Shown here in pieces: positions 1 through 8,698 of a stretch of 64,000 nt of DNA; position 1 is the first letter of the stretch, and every line of letters begins with the position of its first letter. The translations under genes and the position numbers were made by a program. The DNA is from Natronorubrum thiooxidans (lineage in GTDB: Archaea > Halobacteriota > Halobacteria > Halobacteriales > Natrialbaceae), in contig NZ_FTNR01000003.1 of NCBI RefSeq assembly GCF_900156475.1, forward strand, positions 242,590-306,589, read 5' to 3'. The notes below the pieces were generated by a model, which did not search any database, was not told the origin of the DNA, and saw nothing but the letters and a program-made list of their open reading frames with translations.

Positions 1-2
1 GC

Positions 3-440
3 GAGGGTGACACCGTCGACATCGGCGAGTTCACCGTCCACGTCGAGGTGGCCAACGATCCCGACGCAACCCATCCGGTCAGCTACGTTTTCGAGCACGA
101 TGCCGGAACGTTCTTTCACGGCGGCGATACGAAGCCGACCGACGAGTTCGAGCGCATCGGCGATGCGTACGACATCGACCTCGGTGTCCTCGCGTTCGGC
201 ACCGTCGGCCGGATTCCGGACAAACAGACGCGCGAACCGAAGCGGACCCGCTGGTACAACGACGAAAACCAACTCGTCGAGGCCGCCTCGGCCCTCCAAC
301 TCGAGCGAGTGTTGCCGAGCCACTGGGATATGTGGCGCGGGCTCACGGCGGATCCGAAAGCGCTCCATCACCACGCAAAGAGTTTCGCGTCGCCACAGCG
401 ACTGGAACTCGTCGAGATCGGTGATCGGGTCGACCTGTAG
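3..440 (+). CDS. MBL-fold metallo-hydrolase, C-terminal part (5' end outside window)
   Basis: The reading frame is open from the window edge and ends at the TAG at 438-440, so only about 145 C-terminal residues are seen. The segment FFHGGDTK is the usual strand-turn motif of the metallo-beta-lactamase fold with a metal-binding Asp, and LPSHWDMWRG supplies the late His ligand. The spacing resembles the UlaG/RomA-like branch of Zn-dependent hydrolases. The N-terminal HxHxDH motif lies outside the window, so activity cannot be judged. The substrate is unknown. A TATA-like box for the next gene follows within 45 bases, so this gene is probably the last of its transcript. Confidence 0.75.
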   Translation, partial: EGDTVDIGEFTVHVEVANDPDATHPVSYVFEHDAGTFFHGGDTKPTDEFERIGDAYDIDLGVLAFGTVGRIPDKQTREPKRTRWYNDENQLVEAASALQLERVLPSHWDMWRGLTADPKALHHHAKSFASPQRLELVEIGDRVDL

Positions 441-479
441 CGATTGACGAATAACTTGATCGTGAGATTGTCCGCACAA

Positions 480-485
480 TTTATA
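480..485 (+). promoter_or_regulatory. TATA box of the acidic repeat-protein gene
   Basis: TTTATA lies 26-31 bases before the ATG at 511. That is the haloarchaeal spacing for a leaderless transcript and supports this start codon. Confidence 0.5.
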
Positions 486-510
486 GTAATGGTGTGGTAA
501 CGTTGGCCTC

Positions 511-2229
511 ATGAGTACCACCGCTGACACGGACGACGTGATCGAGGTCAGTGCTGATGGATTGTCGGTCGAAAAAACGTTCACGGCGGATGAGTTTCCC
601 GTGCCTGCGATCCGGTTCGAGATCGACTCGGACCACGACGAGCAGGTCGCATTCCGACTCTCCGAGGAGGTTCCCGAGTCGTTCCCGATGGACAAAGTCG
701 GATTTCACCCTGACTACCACAGCGACGACTGGACGGCGTTTCAGGACAACCACGTCGAGTTTACCGGCCGGATCGAGCCGGACGAACAACTCGTAACAGT
801 CTATGGCATTCGTATCGACGACGAGAGCGACGCCGAACCGTTCATGACGGAGCCGGAAATTGTCGAGGTCAGCCCCGACGGCGAGGGTGGCTCCGACGCT
901 GAAACGCTCGATGACGACGTCATCGGCAACATCGTCGAAAACGATCGCAACCAGCCCGTCAAGGACATGATCTCCGGTGAGTCGGATACCGTCCCCGGAC
1001 TCGAGGACGAGGAGAGCGAGGAAACGGCCGCCGACGATGCTGCTGCTGCGGCTGAAGCTGACGAGCAGACCGACCTCGAGAATGAAGACGGCGGTCTCGA
1101 CCTCGATCTGGATCTCGGCGACGTGGAGACGGAGCCCGAGCCGGTCGACGACGAGGACGAGCCGGAAGACGACACGCCGGACATCGATCTCGGGTTCGGT
1201 GAAGACGACATTCCGGGTTCCGACGACGAGGATGAATTGAGTGCGACTGGCCTCGAGATCGACCTCGGTGACGACAAAGACGACGAGGACGACCTCGACG
1301 AGGAAGACGAGGAAGACGTCAAACCGGACCTCGACGACGAAGAGACGGACGAGACCGATGACGTCGAATCGGATCTCGACGAGGAAGACGCCGAACCGGA
1401 CCTCGACGACGAAGAGACGGACGAGACCGATGACGTCGAATCGGATCTCGACGAGGAAGACGCCGAACCGGATCTCGACGACGAAGAGACGGACGAGACC
1501 GATGACGTCGACGAGGATGTGCTCGAGGACGACGTCGAGGACGATCCTGAGGACGACACTGAGACTGCTCTCGAAACGGCCGCCGCCGAGTCGACACCGG
1601 ATGCAGACGAGTCGACACCGGACGCAGACGACAGCCCGGTGGCTGAGACGGCTGCCGAACCGGCACAGCCAGCGGCCGACACGACGGCTGCGACGACAGC
1701 GACGACGTTCAATGGCTCCGTTGTCGACCAGCTCGTCACGGAACTCCGTGACGGCGACCTCGACGAGGACGAGCGGGAGGCTCTCCGGTCGGCACTCGAT
1801 CTCGAGCCGTCCGGCCCCGAGATCGCGAAAGTCGAGCATCTCCAGTCTCGCATCGAGGAAGTCGCTGCCTACACCGACGCCCTCGAGCAGTTCCTCGAGG
1901 ACAACGGCACCGGAAAACAGCTCATCGAGGACGTGCAGGCGGATCTCGAGTCCATCGAAGCCGACCTCGACGAAATGGACGACCGTGTTGGCGGTACCGA
2001 GGATCGTCTCGATGACGTCGAGGACGAACTCGAGGCTGTCGACGACGACGTCGACGCCCTCGAAGACGACGTGACTGACCTCACGGACGATGTTGACGAT
2101 CTCGAGGCAGACGTCGAAGCCCTCGAAGACGGCCTCGAGGATGTCGAAGACGACATCGAAGACGTGCGCGCGGACGTGACGGACATTCAGGAGTGGCGCG
2201 ACCAGCTTGGCTCGATGTTCTCGAACTAA
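511..2229 (+). CDS. Highly acidic repeat/coiled-coil protein of unknown function
   Basis: A 572-residue protein with three parts. Residues 1-125 form a compact, ordinary-looking domain containing FPVPAIRFEI and FHPDYHSDDW. Residues about 130-400 are an Asp/Glu-rich linker that includes 2.6 copies of an exact 24-residue repeat. Residues about 400-565 are predicted coiled coil (DLESIEADLDEMDD, then DDVDALEDDV-type heptads). There is no signal peptide, no membrane segment and no catalytic motif I recognise. The shape, a globular head, an extended acidic spacer and a rod, suggests a structural or scaffolding role, but that is inference. The gene following 57 bases downstream points the same way and may be cotranscribed. 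Long open frames on the opposite strand here are a by-product of the GAC/GAG-rich codons. Confidence 0.85.
   Translation: MSTTADTDDVIEVSADGLSVEKTFTADEFPVPAIRFEIDSDHDEQVAFRLSEEVPESFPMDKVGFHPDYHSDDWTAFQDNHVEFTGRIEPDEQLVTVYGIRIDDESDAEPFMTEPEIVEVSPDGEGGSDAETLDDDVIGNIVENDRNQPVKDMISGESDTVPGLEDEESEETAADDAAAAAEADEQTDLENEDGGLDLDLDLGDVETEPEPVDDEDEPEDDTPDIDLGFGEDDIPGSDDEDELSATGLEIDLGDDKDDEDDLDEEDEEDVKPDLDDEETDETDDVESDLDEEDAEPDLDDEETDETDDVESDLDEEDAEPDLDDEETDETDDVDEDVLEDDVEDDPEDDTETALETAAAESTPDADESTPDADDSPVAETAAEPAQPAADTTAATTATTFNGSVVDQLVTELRDGDLDEDEREALRSALDLEPSGPEIAKVEHLQSRIEEVAAYTDALEQFLEDNGTGKQLIEDVQADLESIEADLDEMDDRVGGTEDRLDDVEDELEAVDDDVDALEDDVTDLTDDVDDLEADVEALEDGLEDVEDDIEDVRADVTDIQEWRDQLGSMFSN
1327..1511 (+). 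repeat. 72-bp in-frame tandem repeat (2.6 copies)
   Basis: Units begin at 1327, 1399 and 1471 and encode DLDDEETDETDDVESDLDEE plus DAEP. Copies 1 and 2 differ only by a GAC/GAT swap at the start of the next unit, so the duplication is recent or kept uniform by recombination. Confidence 0.95.
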
Positions 2230-2286
2230 CGCGGTATCGTTCCCGAAACGCAACTCGTTTATCCGTTGCCGGTCGAGAATCGGTCG

Positions 2287-3225
2287 ATGGGCGAGACGAT
2301 TCCGATCGCAGTTCCACGGAAAGGACGACCACTCGAGTCGGTACTCGATCGACTCGCCAGTCGGCTCGACGTTCCCGAGCTCGCAGACGATATCACGTCG
2401 ACACTTCGTCACGAGAAAGCACTCACGAAGGGAACGATCGAACCCGACGGCGATGCAGCTGCAAATGACGTCTACCATCGTCTCGCCACGTACAGCTCTG
2501 TCCACGACCCCACCGAACCCGAGTACACGCTCTTGCGAGACGACCGCGCCGGCAAACCCCGTCGGATCGTCTTCGACAGCGTCACGATTCCGCTTGAGGG
2601 TATCGAAGGTGTCGACGACGACGCAGCGATCCAGCTGATCGGTCGCGAAGAGCCGTTTCGAGCGCTTCGAACCCACGAGTTTGCACTCGGGTTCGACAGT
2701 GCCGATCTCATCCTGGAGGAAGTCGTCGAACTCCGTCCGGAGCCGCTCGGCAGAATCGAAGACATTAACGCCCGGATCAACCCCTCTGATACCGACGTTC
2801 GCGTGATTACGGGGCTTGGCGACACTGTCTACCATACGCTGATGGCGACCCCCGAGATCGCCCCTGCTGTCGGCTCGCTCGATCGGACGTTCCTCGAAGG
2901 CTACGAGGGACCGCTGTGTATCGAACCCCGGTATGAACGGCTCGTCCAAGCCGTCCTCGGGACGCAGACGCTTGATGGGGTCCAATTCGTGTATCCCGAA
3001 AACGGCCGCGAGGAAGAAGCCGCGATCGCTGACACTGGACTTGGCGTCTACCTGACGGTGACGGGCTCGACGGCTCGAGACCACGGCCTGTTGCTCGGCG
3101 AGCAGCTGTTCCCGAGCGAAACCGTCCTGTTGGAGAGCACGCCGACGTTGACCGAGACGATGACGGCCGTTCGCTCGTTGTTGAACGGGGCCGACCTCGA
3201 GACGGAACTGACGGTCGAACAGTAA
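2287..3225 (+). CDS. Divergent HisG-fold (ATP phosphoribosyltransferase-like) protein
   Basis: The 312-residue protein starts MGETIPIAVPRKGR, like the first strand of HisG (IAxPxKGR). Later segments line up in order with HisG: FALGFDSADLILEEV with the 'DLGIIGENVLEE' region, YEGPLCIEPRYERLVQAVLG with the strand that crosses back into domain 1, and VTGSTARDHGL with the PRPP-binding 'STGATLEANGL' loop. An insertion of about 80 residues follows the first helix. The ATG at 2287 was chosen over one at 2266 because it places the HisG-like strand at the N terminus. True HisG makes phosphoribosyl-ATP in histidine synthesis; whether this protein still binds PRPP is unknown. The TGST loop is kept but the preceding Asp is not obvious. 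The gene follows the acidic coiled-coil gene. Confidence 0.55.
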   Translation: MGETIPIAVPRKGRPLESVLDRLASRLDVPELADDITSTLRHEKALTKGTIEPDGDAAANDVYHRLATYSSVHDPTEPEYTLLRDDRAGKPRRIVFDSVTIPLEGIEGVDDDAAIQLIGREEPFRALRTHEFALGFDSADLILEEVVELRPEPLGRIEDINARINPSDTDVRVITGLGDTVYHTLMATPEIAPAVGSLDRTFLEGYEGPLCIEPRYERLVQAVLGTQTLDGVQFVYPENGREEEAAIADTGLGVYLTVTGSTARDHGLLLGEQLFPSETVLLESTPTLTETMTAVRSLLNGADLETELTVEQ

Positions 3226-3518
3226 CAAAGCGGCTGCAGGTTTGTAACACAGCCAGCAAAGAGTGACAACTCGAGACGCTGGTCCGTTTTCGATCCCACT
3301 CTTAGACCGTGTGCCGAGTGGACACTGGAGTCAAAACGCTCGCGAGCTACTCCGAACCGGCCGATAACCCGCGAATGAGGTTGTGTCGAACGAACGGGAA
3401 CCAACCGATTTTGATATATCAGTATGAGGTTTATTTGCTCGAGTAGAGGCAAATATATTGAGTGAAAAGTGAGTAACTACCAGAATAGAGGAACAGAACA
3501 CAGCGAAAACCATACTCG
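3226..3518. other. Intergenic AT-rich stretch beside the integrase 3' end
   Basis: No gene is seen. Base composition falls sharply after 3330. It contains the inverted repeat TATTTGC/GCAAATA (3432-3438 and 3449-3455, 10-base gap), a reasonable candidate for a recombinase core or attachment site because it lies just beyond the integrase gene. No matching copy was found by eye on the other side of the accessory region, so this stays tentative. Confidence 0.3.
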
Positions 3519-4556
3519 CTACACGGAGAGCGAATAGATGTGCTCGAGATACGTTTCCCGGACTCGGTCGCCCCAGTTGTGAGTATAGGTATCGATCACG
3601 TCACTGGCGACGTCCCCGCGAAGATACTGGACGATCCCGCGATCACCCGTTCGGTCCCGCAGGTGTGTCGTAAAGAAGTGTCTGAAATAGTGTGGGGTGA
3701 CGTTCTCGGCAGCGCCGCCGCCGGTTCGGTACCAGCCTCGCTCCCGGGCATACTGCTCGACGACGTGGTGGACGACGTTTGGCGTCAGTCGCTCACCCCA
3801 GCTGTCTGCCGTTCCGACGAACAGTGGCTCTGTCGCTGCACCCGTCGTCGTTCTCGAGGGCGTATCCGGTCGCACTGCAAGCCACCGGACTAACACGGCT
3901 TTCAGTTCCTCGTCGATCGGGACAACGGTCTCGCGTTTGCGTTTGTTCGATGCCGTCCGCAGTTCGCCGCCGGATTCACGTCCATAGGTGTGCTCAGTGG
4001 CGACAAATAGTGAGTCCGGACGGCCCGCGATATGCGCTCGTGGCTGCCACGTCTGGGCCTCATGTGCGAGGTTGAGGTCGATCAGATCGAGGTTGCAGAG
4101 TTCGCCGGCTCGGATCCCGGTTTTCAACAGCGTAGTCACGAGCGCTCGGTGGAGTGGATGGCGAATATCCGTGACGAACGATCGCATCTCGGGCAACGTC
4201 ACGTCACGCCGGGTCGGGTTCGATTCGATCGATTCGGTCATCTCCTCCAAGACGACCGTCATCGGATTCTCCTCGACGTGTCCAACTCGCTCGAGATAGC
4301 TGTAAAACCGGTTGAGATACGACGCATACGTCGCGACGGTGCTCTCTGAGTGTGTGGTTCGAAGCTCGTGTACCCACGCCATACAGTCCCGGTAGCTGGC
4401 TGCTGGTGGCGTCTTGTCGAAGCGGTCGTCGAGGAACTGCTCATATTCCGAGAGCACGCGCTGATAGGCCGCTGCAGTGCGCTCGTTGCGGCCGTGGTGT
4501 TCGATGTCCTGCAGGAAGTATTCGACCGTGCCCGACTGCTGGTGGCCCTCAGTCAT
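3519..4556 (-). CDS. Tyrosine recombinase / phage-type integrase
   Basis: The 345-residue protein has the two-domain plan of XerC/D-like integrases. A SAM-like core-binding domain covers about residues 8-105 and the catalytic domain about 120-340. Catalytic residues are visible: Arg149 in TGIRAGELCNL, a Lys in the NKRKRETVV turn, His289 and Arg292 in PHYFRHFF, and the nucleophile Tyr324 in IDTYTH. The usual His of the LGH box is replaced (YLRGDVASD). The ATG at 4556 was chosen because it overlaps the upstream ribbon-helix-helix gene by 8 bases, a typical translationally coupled pair. No tRNA gene abuts it. It probably mobilised, or once mobilised, the accessory patch to about 10000. Confidence 0.85.
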   Translation of the reverse strand: MTEGHQQSGTVEYFLQDIEHHGRNERTAAAYQRVLSEYEQFLDDRFDKTPPAASYRDCMAWVHELRTTHSESTVATYASYLNRFYSYLERVGHVEENPMTVVLEEMTESIESNPTRRDVTLPEMRSFVTDIRHPLHRALVTTLLKTGIRAGELCNLDLIDLNLAHEAQTWQPRAHIAGRPDSLFVATEHTYGRESGGELRTASNKRKRETVVPIDEELKAVLVRWLAVRPDTPSRTTTGAATEPLFVGTADSWGERLTPNVVHHVVEQYARERGWYRTGGGAAENVTPHYFRHFFTTHLRDRTGDRGIVQYLRGDVASDVIDTYTHNWGDRVRETYLEHIYSLSV

Positions 4557-4938
4557 TGTTGGTGACCACGTAGCCGCCCTCACGGCCGCTGTATCGGATC
4601 GTGTTCTCGTCCTGCAAACGCTGTAGCTCCGCGTCGAGATCTGCTTCGACGTCGTCGATAAGCGCCTCGACCAGCCCATCCCAACCGAGGACGCCCTTTC
4701 GCTCGAGGACCTCGAGAATCCGATCTGCGAACTCGTCGTCAGGTGCGGACCCGGTGTCGGTTGGAGCGCCGGCCGAAGACTGATCGGCTGGGATCTCGAA
4801 CTCCTGGCGTCCCGCCTGTACCATCGTTCTGACGAACTCGCTTTGACTCATCTCGAGGGCGTCGGCTTGGGCCTCCCAGATTTCCTTTTGATACTGTGGC
4901 ACGTACGTCTTTACAGCGACACGGTCGTCGTCGGCCAT
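4549..4938 (-). CDS. DUF5805-type ribbon-helix-helix protein, integrase partner
   Basis: 129 residues. The N-terminal half (VKTYVPQYQKEIWEAQADAL followed by MSQSEFVRTMVQAG) has the strand-helix-helix pattern of ribbon-helix-helix DNA-binding proteins and matches the haloarchaeal DUF5805 type. The C-terminal 60 residues look like a small winged-helix segment (ILEVLERKGVLGWDGLVEALIDDVE...RLQDENTIRYSG). The ATG at 4938 was taken because the family starts MADDDxVxVKTYVP; a longer reading to 4968 is possible. Its 3' end overlaps the integrase start, so the two are coexpressed. The likely job is directionality factor or repressor for the integrase; this is inference from context. Confidence 0.75.
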   Translation of the reverse strand: MADDDRVAVKTYVPQYQKEIWEAQADALEMSQSEFVRTMVQAGRQEFEIPADQSSAGAPTDTGSAPDDEFADRILEVLERKGVLGWDGLVEALIDDVEADLDAELQRLQDENTIRYSGREGGYVVTNND

Positions 4939-4983
4939 ACGCTGGTGCTCACAGCGAAGACACTTCAATCTAACCTACATTCA

Positions 4984-5003
4984 CAAATAAGGGCATTTAT
5001 TTG
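4984..5003. promoter_or_regulatory. Palindrome upstream of the ribbon-helix-helix/integrase pair
   Basis: CAAATAA and TTATTTG form a perfect 7-bp inverted repeat around a 6-base centre, 46 bases upstream of the ATG at 4938. Ribbon-helix-helix regulators bind short palindromes, so this is a candidate autoregulatory operator overlapping the promoter. Confidence 0.4.
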
Positions 5004-5367
5004 GCTCTGCAGTGCCCCAGTTCGGCCGGTGATAGTCGATTATATTGATATACAGGACTGCAAAATATCGGATAGTAGGACTATATATGAGTCTAAACAG
5101 AGAGGGCGACGTCGATGCCAGCATCGGTTGAGGGGACACATCGCCGATCAGAACTGAAAGAAATTCTATATTCATCCCACTGCAATCTCGTGCGGTATCG
5201 ATGAGTGTCCTCGACTGAATGACGCCAATCAGCACACAAAAGCGGCAATATTTGAGTGACTATCTCGAGGCCCAGACCCTAGGGGTCACGGACCGAAAAG
5301 AGGAGTCTACAGATCGCCGTCGCACGCCATTTTTAGTATGTTATTTGATACGATATCGGAGGGTGTG
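5004..5367. other. Gene-free AT-rich stretch
   Basis: No open frame here has haloarchaeal codon use. It carries several TATA-like runs (near 5038-5048 and 5078-5088) and nothing else that I can name. Confidence 0.4.
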
Positions 5368-6128
5368 TCACAGTCTGTGTAATTGGGTAGCTAGGTCTCG
5401 GGTTGTCGATCCAACCGCCACTGCATGAATCGTTGTGGCCTGACGAATCGTGACCATCGCTCGAGTCAGTGGGTTGCCCCAGCGTCGGTCGCAGATCGCC
5501 AAGACACGATTCGACGGCTGCCAGTCTTCGAGATGCACGGATGATTCCAGCGGGTCGCTTACAGAACGACCGAGTTGCCTAGCGTGGTACATCTCACCGA
5601 TCGCTGCTCGAGAGAAATCGTTGTTCTCGAGGAACTCACGGATCGTCGCTGTGATCGGGTCAATGAACGCGTTCACGTATCGAGGGCTGGTGGTGCCGCG
5701 GAGACGTCGTCGGCCTCGGTTTCCGATCGTGTCGGCAGCCGATCTCGAACTGGTAGGCGAGCCACGTCTCGTGGTATGCTATGTTACAGAATCTACTGTC
5801 CGAACCGCTCACGGACCCGCTCAAGGCACTCGTCGAGTGTGTCTCGAATGCGTCGCCCGGGAGCCTCGCATTGGTGTCTGTGGACCACGTCACGGACTGC
5901 TTCAGGCGACCGAACGCCGTCGGTATCGCTGACAGACGCATCGCTGTGCGTGTATCCGAGAATCCAGTTGTCGCTGATCAAAAGATCGAACACCCGAAAG
6001 CCATCACAAGACCGCTCAACGCGCCGTGATCGATTGCGATGAGAACGCAACACGAGGCCCGCGTTGGCAGCGTTTCGAAACGCTCGTCGGCCAGCGATGT
6101 ACCAGCCGGTTTGAACGAGGTTGAACAC
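5368..6128 (-). pseudogene. Decayed protein gene of unknown family
   Basis: Three minus-strand segments with protein-like composition follow each other in different frames. The first is 6128 down to a TAG near 5795 (containing FDLLISDNWILGYTHSD). The second is about 5790-5660 (NIAYHETWLAYQFEIGC). The third is about 5670-5368 (ITATIREFLENNDFSRAAIGEMY, and RVLAICDRRWGNPLTRAMVTI). At least one stop and two frame changes separate them. I read this as one inactivated gene, or two neighbouring fragments. The family is not recognised. The first segment could also be a separate small gene. Confidence 0.35.
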
Positions 6129-6351
6129 ATATATTGCATGCTGCTATATCTAAATCTCCCGTGCTGATGTTGCGAAGATAGTTCTATAATGTACAGGTTC
6201 CACTCCAAACAAGCCTGAAAGAATCGGTTGTTAGAATTTGAGAAGGGTGATTTGAGAAACTCATCGGAAACCAATCACGAACGGTCGGAGAAAAGACCGA
6301 TCAAGACAGCGCCGCCGCTACCGAGCAGGCACACCCAAAGGGAAGAACCCG

Positions 6352-8331
6352 TTAGTCAGGCGGGTCCAGTCCGTAGCTTTTCTTCGCCAGCGTCAGGAAC
6401 GAGTTCGCCGAGACCGACGGTTCGTGGCCGACTTCGCCGTCGAGGTCCAACTGTACCAGAATGTCCACGAGACGCCAGCAGTTGTACAGCACACACGCGA
6501 AGGCGAAATTGAAGTACCGATACCGGTGATCCTTCGATTTCGTCTCTGCGAGGAACGTCTTCAGCTTCTTGAAGCCGTTTTCGATACCCCAGCGACGGCG
6601 GTACTTCGCCATCATCCGACCGATCTGGTGCTTCATCTCCGTCTCGGTCGCCGGGTCGACGTCGACGAGTTCATAGTTCGTCTCAAACGGTACGACCGGC
6701 GCTTCGGCCCGCTCTGGCTCGTCGATCACCTCCTTGTCGTGAACGTCACCGAGAAGATCGTTGAGTGGTGAGTCACCGTCACGATCTTCCGAGAGGGGCG
6801 TCGCGTCGACGACCTCGGAGAACTCATCCAACAGTTCCTGACGGACCGTCACGTCTGTTCCATCATCGTTTTGGTCCTTACGTTCCCACTCGCGTTTGGG
6901 CAGATAGATCGCCTTCCGCGTCGGGCCGTCGTCGAGCCGCTGTTGTGCGACGACGTCGAAGTCCTTCTCCGAGTTGGCGAGGCGAGCGATATGTCGCTCG
7001 TACTCGCTGCTTGAGCGGACGATAACTGGATTCAGGTACGCGACACCGTGGTCTTCGCACGCTTCTTTGACGCCATCATTGGCGAACTCGCGGTCCATCA
7101 TCACGAGATCGATGTTCGGGACGATATTGGTCGCGCCATCGAGGAGATCGTCCACGATATCGGCTCGCTTCCGACCACGTTTGACCGGGACCGCATCGAG
7201 AATCAACGGGACATCGTGGCCAACAATCTTGATCACGGCCCACTGGAAGAACGGTTTGTCCTCGTCCTTGTAGCCAAGAATCCACGGCTCTTGGCTGTTT
7301 CCGTCACTGTCTCGTTCGATTTTGCCGCCCCATGGCCTCCCCTTCGTAATGTCAATCGCCGCCATCACTTCCCGACCCATCTAGTCTTCCGACTTCGCTT
7401 GAGTAACGAGCGTTTGAGCACTTTTGCGGAGCATTTTCCGAACACGCTCGACACCCAGCGTTTTCGTCTGGAGTCGGTGCGAGTCGCCGGACGGCGTTCG
7501 GTCTCTCGTCGAGTCTTCGGCGAACGACTGTGCGCCGTCGTTGGCGTGCATATCCGTCCGCATCCCGAGGTAGGTGTGCTGTTCCCAGAACGCACCTTCT
7601 GGAATTGAGGCGTTCGGTCCTCGATCGAGGTAGAAACAGTCCTCGACGATCGGCTTCGTACCCTTCCAGACCTCACGGGCTTTCTCCCGCGCGAGAGTGT
7701 CCTTGCTCTTCGATTTCGTGACCGTATCGGTTGGCTGGTCCGGCAGGAACTCCGGCTCCGGCGCGGGAATGTCGTGGTAGCGAGCGATGTCCACGACGAC
7801 CTCGGCGGCGTCCCGAACAGCCTCCTGTACCTCAGCGAGGCGGTCCTCCCATGCTCGCCAGAGTGTTGACTGGTCTGGGATGTCTTCGAATCCCAGCTGC
7901 GTACAGAGGAACGGCTGCTGCTTGGGGTACTTCCAGAGCTTCGTTTCGTTCTTCCAGCCTTTCACACACCGAAGAACGTGCGCCCGGAAGACAGCTTCCC
8001 ACGGCTTCGGGTCGCCCTGTTCGTGGTCGTAGGTGTCGTAGAAGCGGAGGTAGCACGTAGGCACCTCTGCGACGAGATCTTCCAGCGAGACAGAGCGGTC
8101 GTGCCGGATCTGTTGCTGGTACGGGTAACTACTAAGAGCTCCATCGACCATCTCCCGAAAAGTCATGTCGAAGGACCGCGCTTCGACAACCTCGCCGGTG
8201 TCTGCGCCGTAGAGGCCTTCTACTTCGTAGTCTTTCGGTGTGGATTCGTAGCCCGCGCTGTCGAGATGCCTCGCCGGACCGAGGCGCTCCCACCGTGACC
8301 CCGTTGGGGTCTGTCCCGCGCGTGCTGTCAC
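6352..8331 (-). pseudogene. DDE transposase gene split by an in-frame amber codon
   Basis: Residues 1-316 (8331 down to 7384) and 318-659 (7380 down to 6355) are in one frame; the only interruption is the TAG at 7383-7381, directly followed by ATG. The second half holds the catalytic core of IS4-like DDE transposases: first Asp in AAIDITKG, second Asp in LVMMDREF, and the YRRRWGIE...K signature with the Glu (YRRRWGIENGFKKLKTF). The N-terminal half includes a helical region and a Cys-poor domain. Intact, it would be about 659 residues. Translation from the ATG at 7380 would give only the core. Terminal inverted repeats were not found by eye at either side. Probably an inactive insertion-sequence copy. 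Confidence 0.75.
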
Positions 8332-8560
8332 TACTCAGGAATTATGTATCTTCGTATATAAATACCAAGAACACGTAGAAGACAACCATCCACTATGTCA
8401 GTTATAGTGAATACGATTTCTTTATTCACGAGATTAGCTGAAACAGCTGTTCAGTAGAGGCGGAGCAGTGTGCACTCACCGCGAGCGACTGAAAGGAGCG
8501 AGCGGGCCGACGACCGACCCGTAGGGGAGGGAGGAGTGCTTTTCATCGAAGTTTTTCCGA

Positions 8561-8581
8561 GGGCGCGACTCCGTCGCGCCC
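8561..8581. repeat. Perfect 9-bp hairpin, REP-like
   Basis: GGGCGCGAC and GTCGCGCCC pair fully around the 3-base loop TCC, followed by an A-rich run. It could be an extragenic repetitive palindrome or an end remnant of a lost gene. Confidence 0.6.
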
Positions 8582-8668
8582 GCAGCGCAAAAGTTCGGTC
8601 TGCACACGTAGTTGCCGTTCAGTACAGGGCGTACAAGTATCACCTATTCCAATCGCTCACACAGAAAG

Positions 8669-8674
8669 TTTATA
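8669..8674 (+). promoter_or_regulatory. TATA box of the lipoprotein gene
   Basis: TTTATA sits 25 bases before the GTG at 8699. It fits a leaderless transcript starting at or next to that codon, which supports the GTG start. Confidence 0.5.
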
Positions 8675-8698
8675 CGAATATGTTGTGGATCTAACTAT

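Larger units (their letters stand above)
8332..8698. other. Intergenic stretch with extragenic hairpin and promoter
   Basis: AT-rich just after the transposase start (8335-8460), then a GC-rich piece at 8470-8600 that resembles repetitive 3'-end debris common in haloarchaeal genomes (the GCGAGCGACTGAAAGGAGCG type). It holds the perfect hairpin at 8561-8581 and ends with the promoter of the lipoprotein gene. A short open frame at 8470-8694 has no support as a gene. Confidence 0.5.

Noticed and set aside
481..3228. A 915-codon open frame on the minus strand opposite the acidic protein and HisG-like genes
   Set aside because: It mirrors GAC/GAG/CTC-rich codons of two well-supported plus-strand genes, has Val/Phe/Arg-rich filler composition and no family-like segment.
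3226..5367. tRNA gene as integrase attachment site
   Set aside because: I looked for cloverleaf arms and a terminal TTCxANNC pattern on both strands near the integrase and found none.
7381..7383. TAG as pyrrolysine codon in the transposase
   Set aside because: No pyl genes or methylamine genes are seen here, the group is not known for pyrrolysine use, and transposase decay is common.
8470..8694. A 74-codon frame starting at 8470
   Set aside because: Arg/Ala-rich, contains a perfect hairpin and the lipoprotein promoter, and resembles repetitive extragenic debris.
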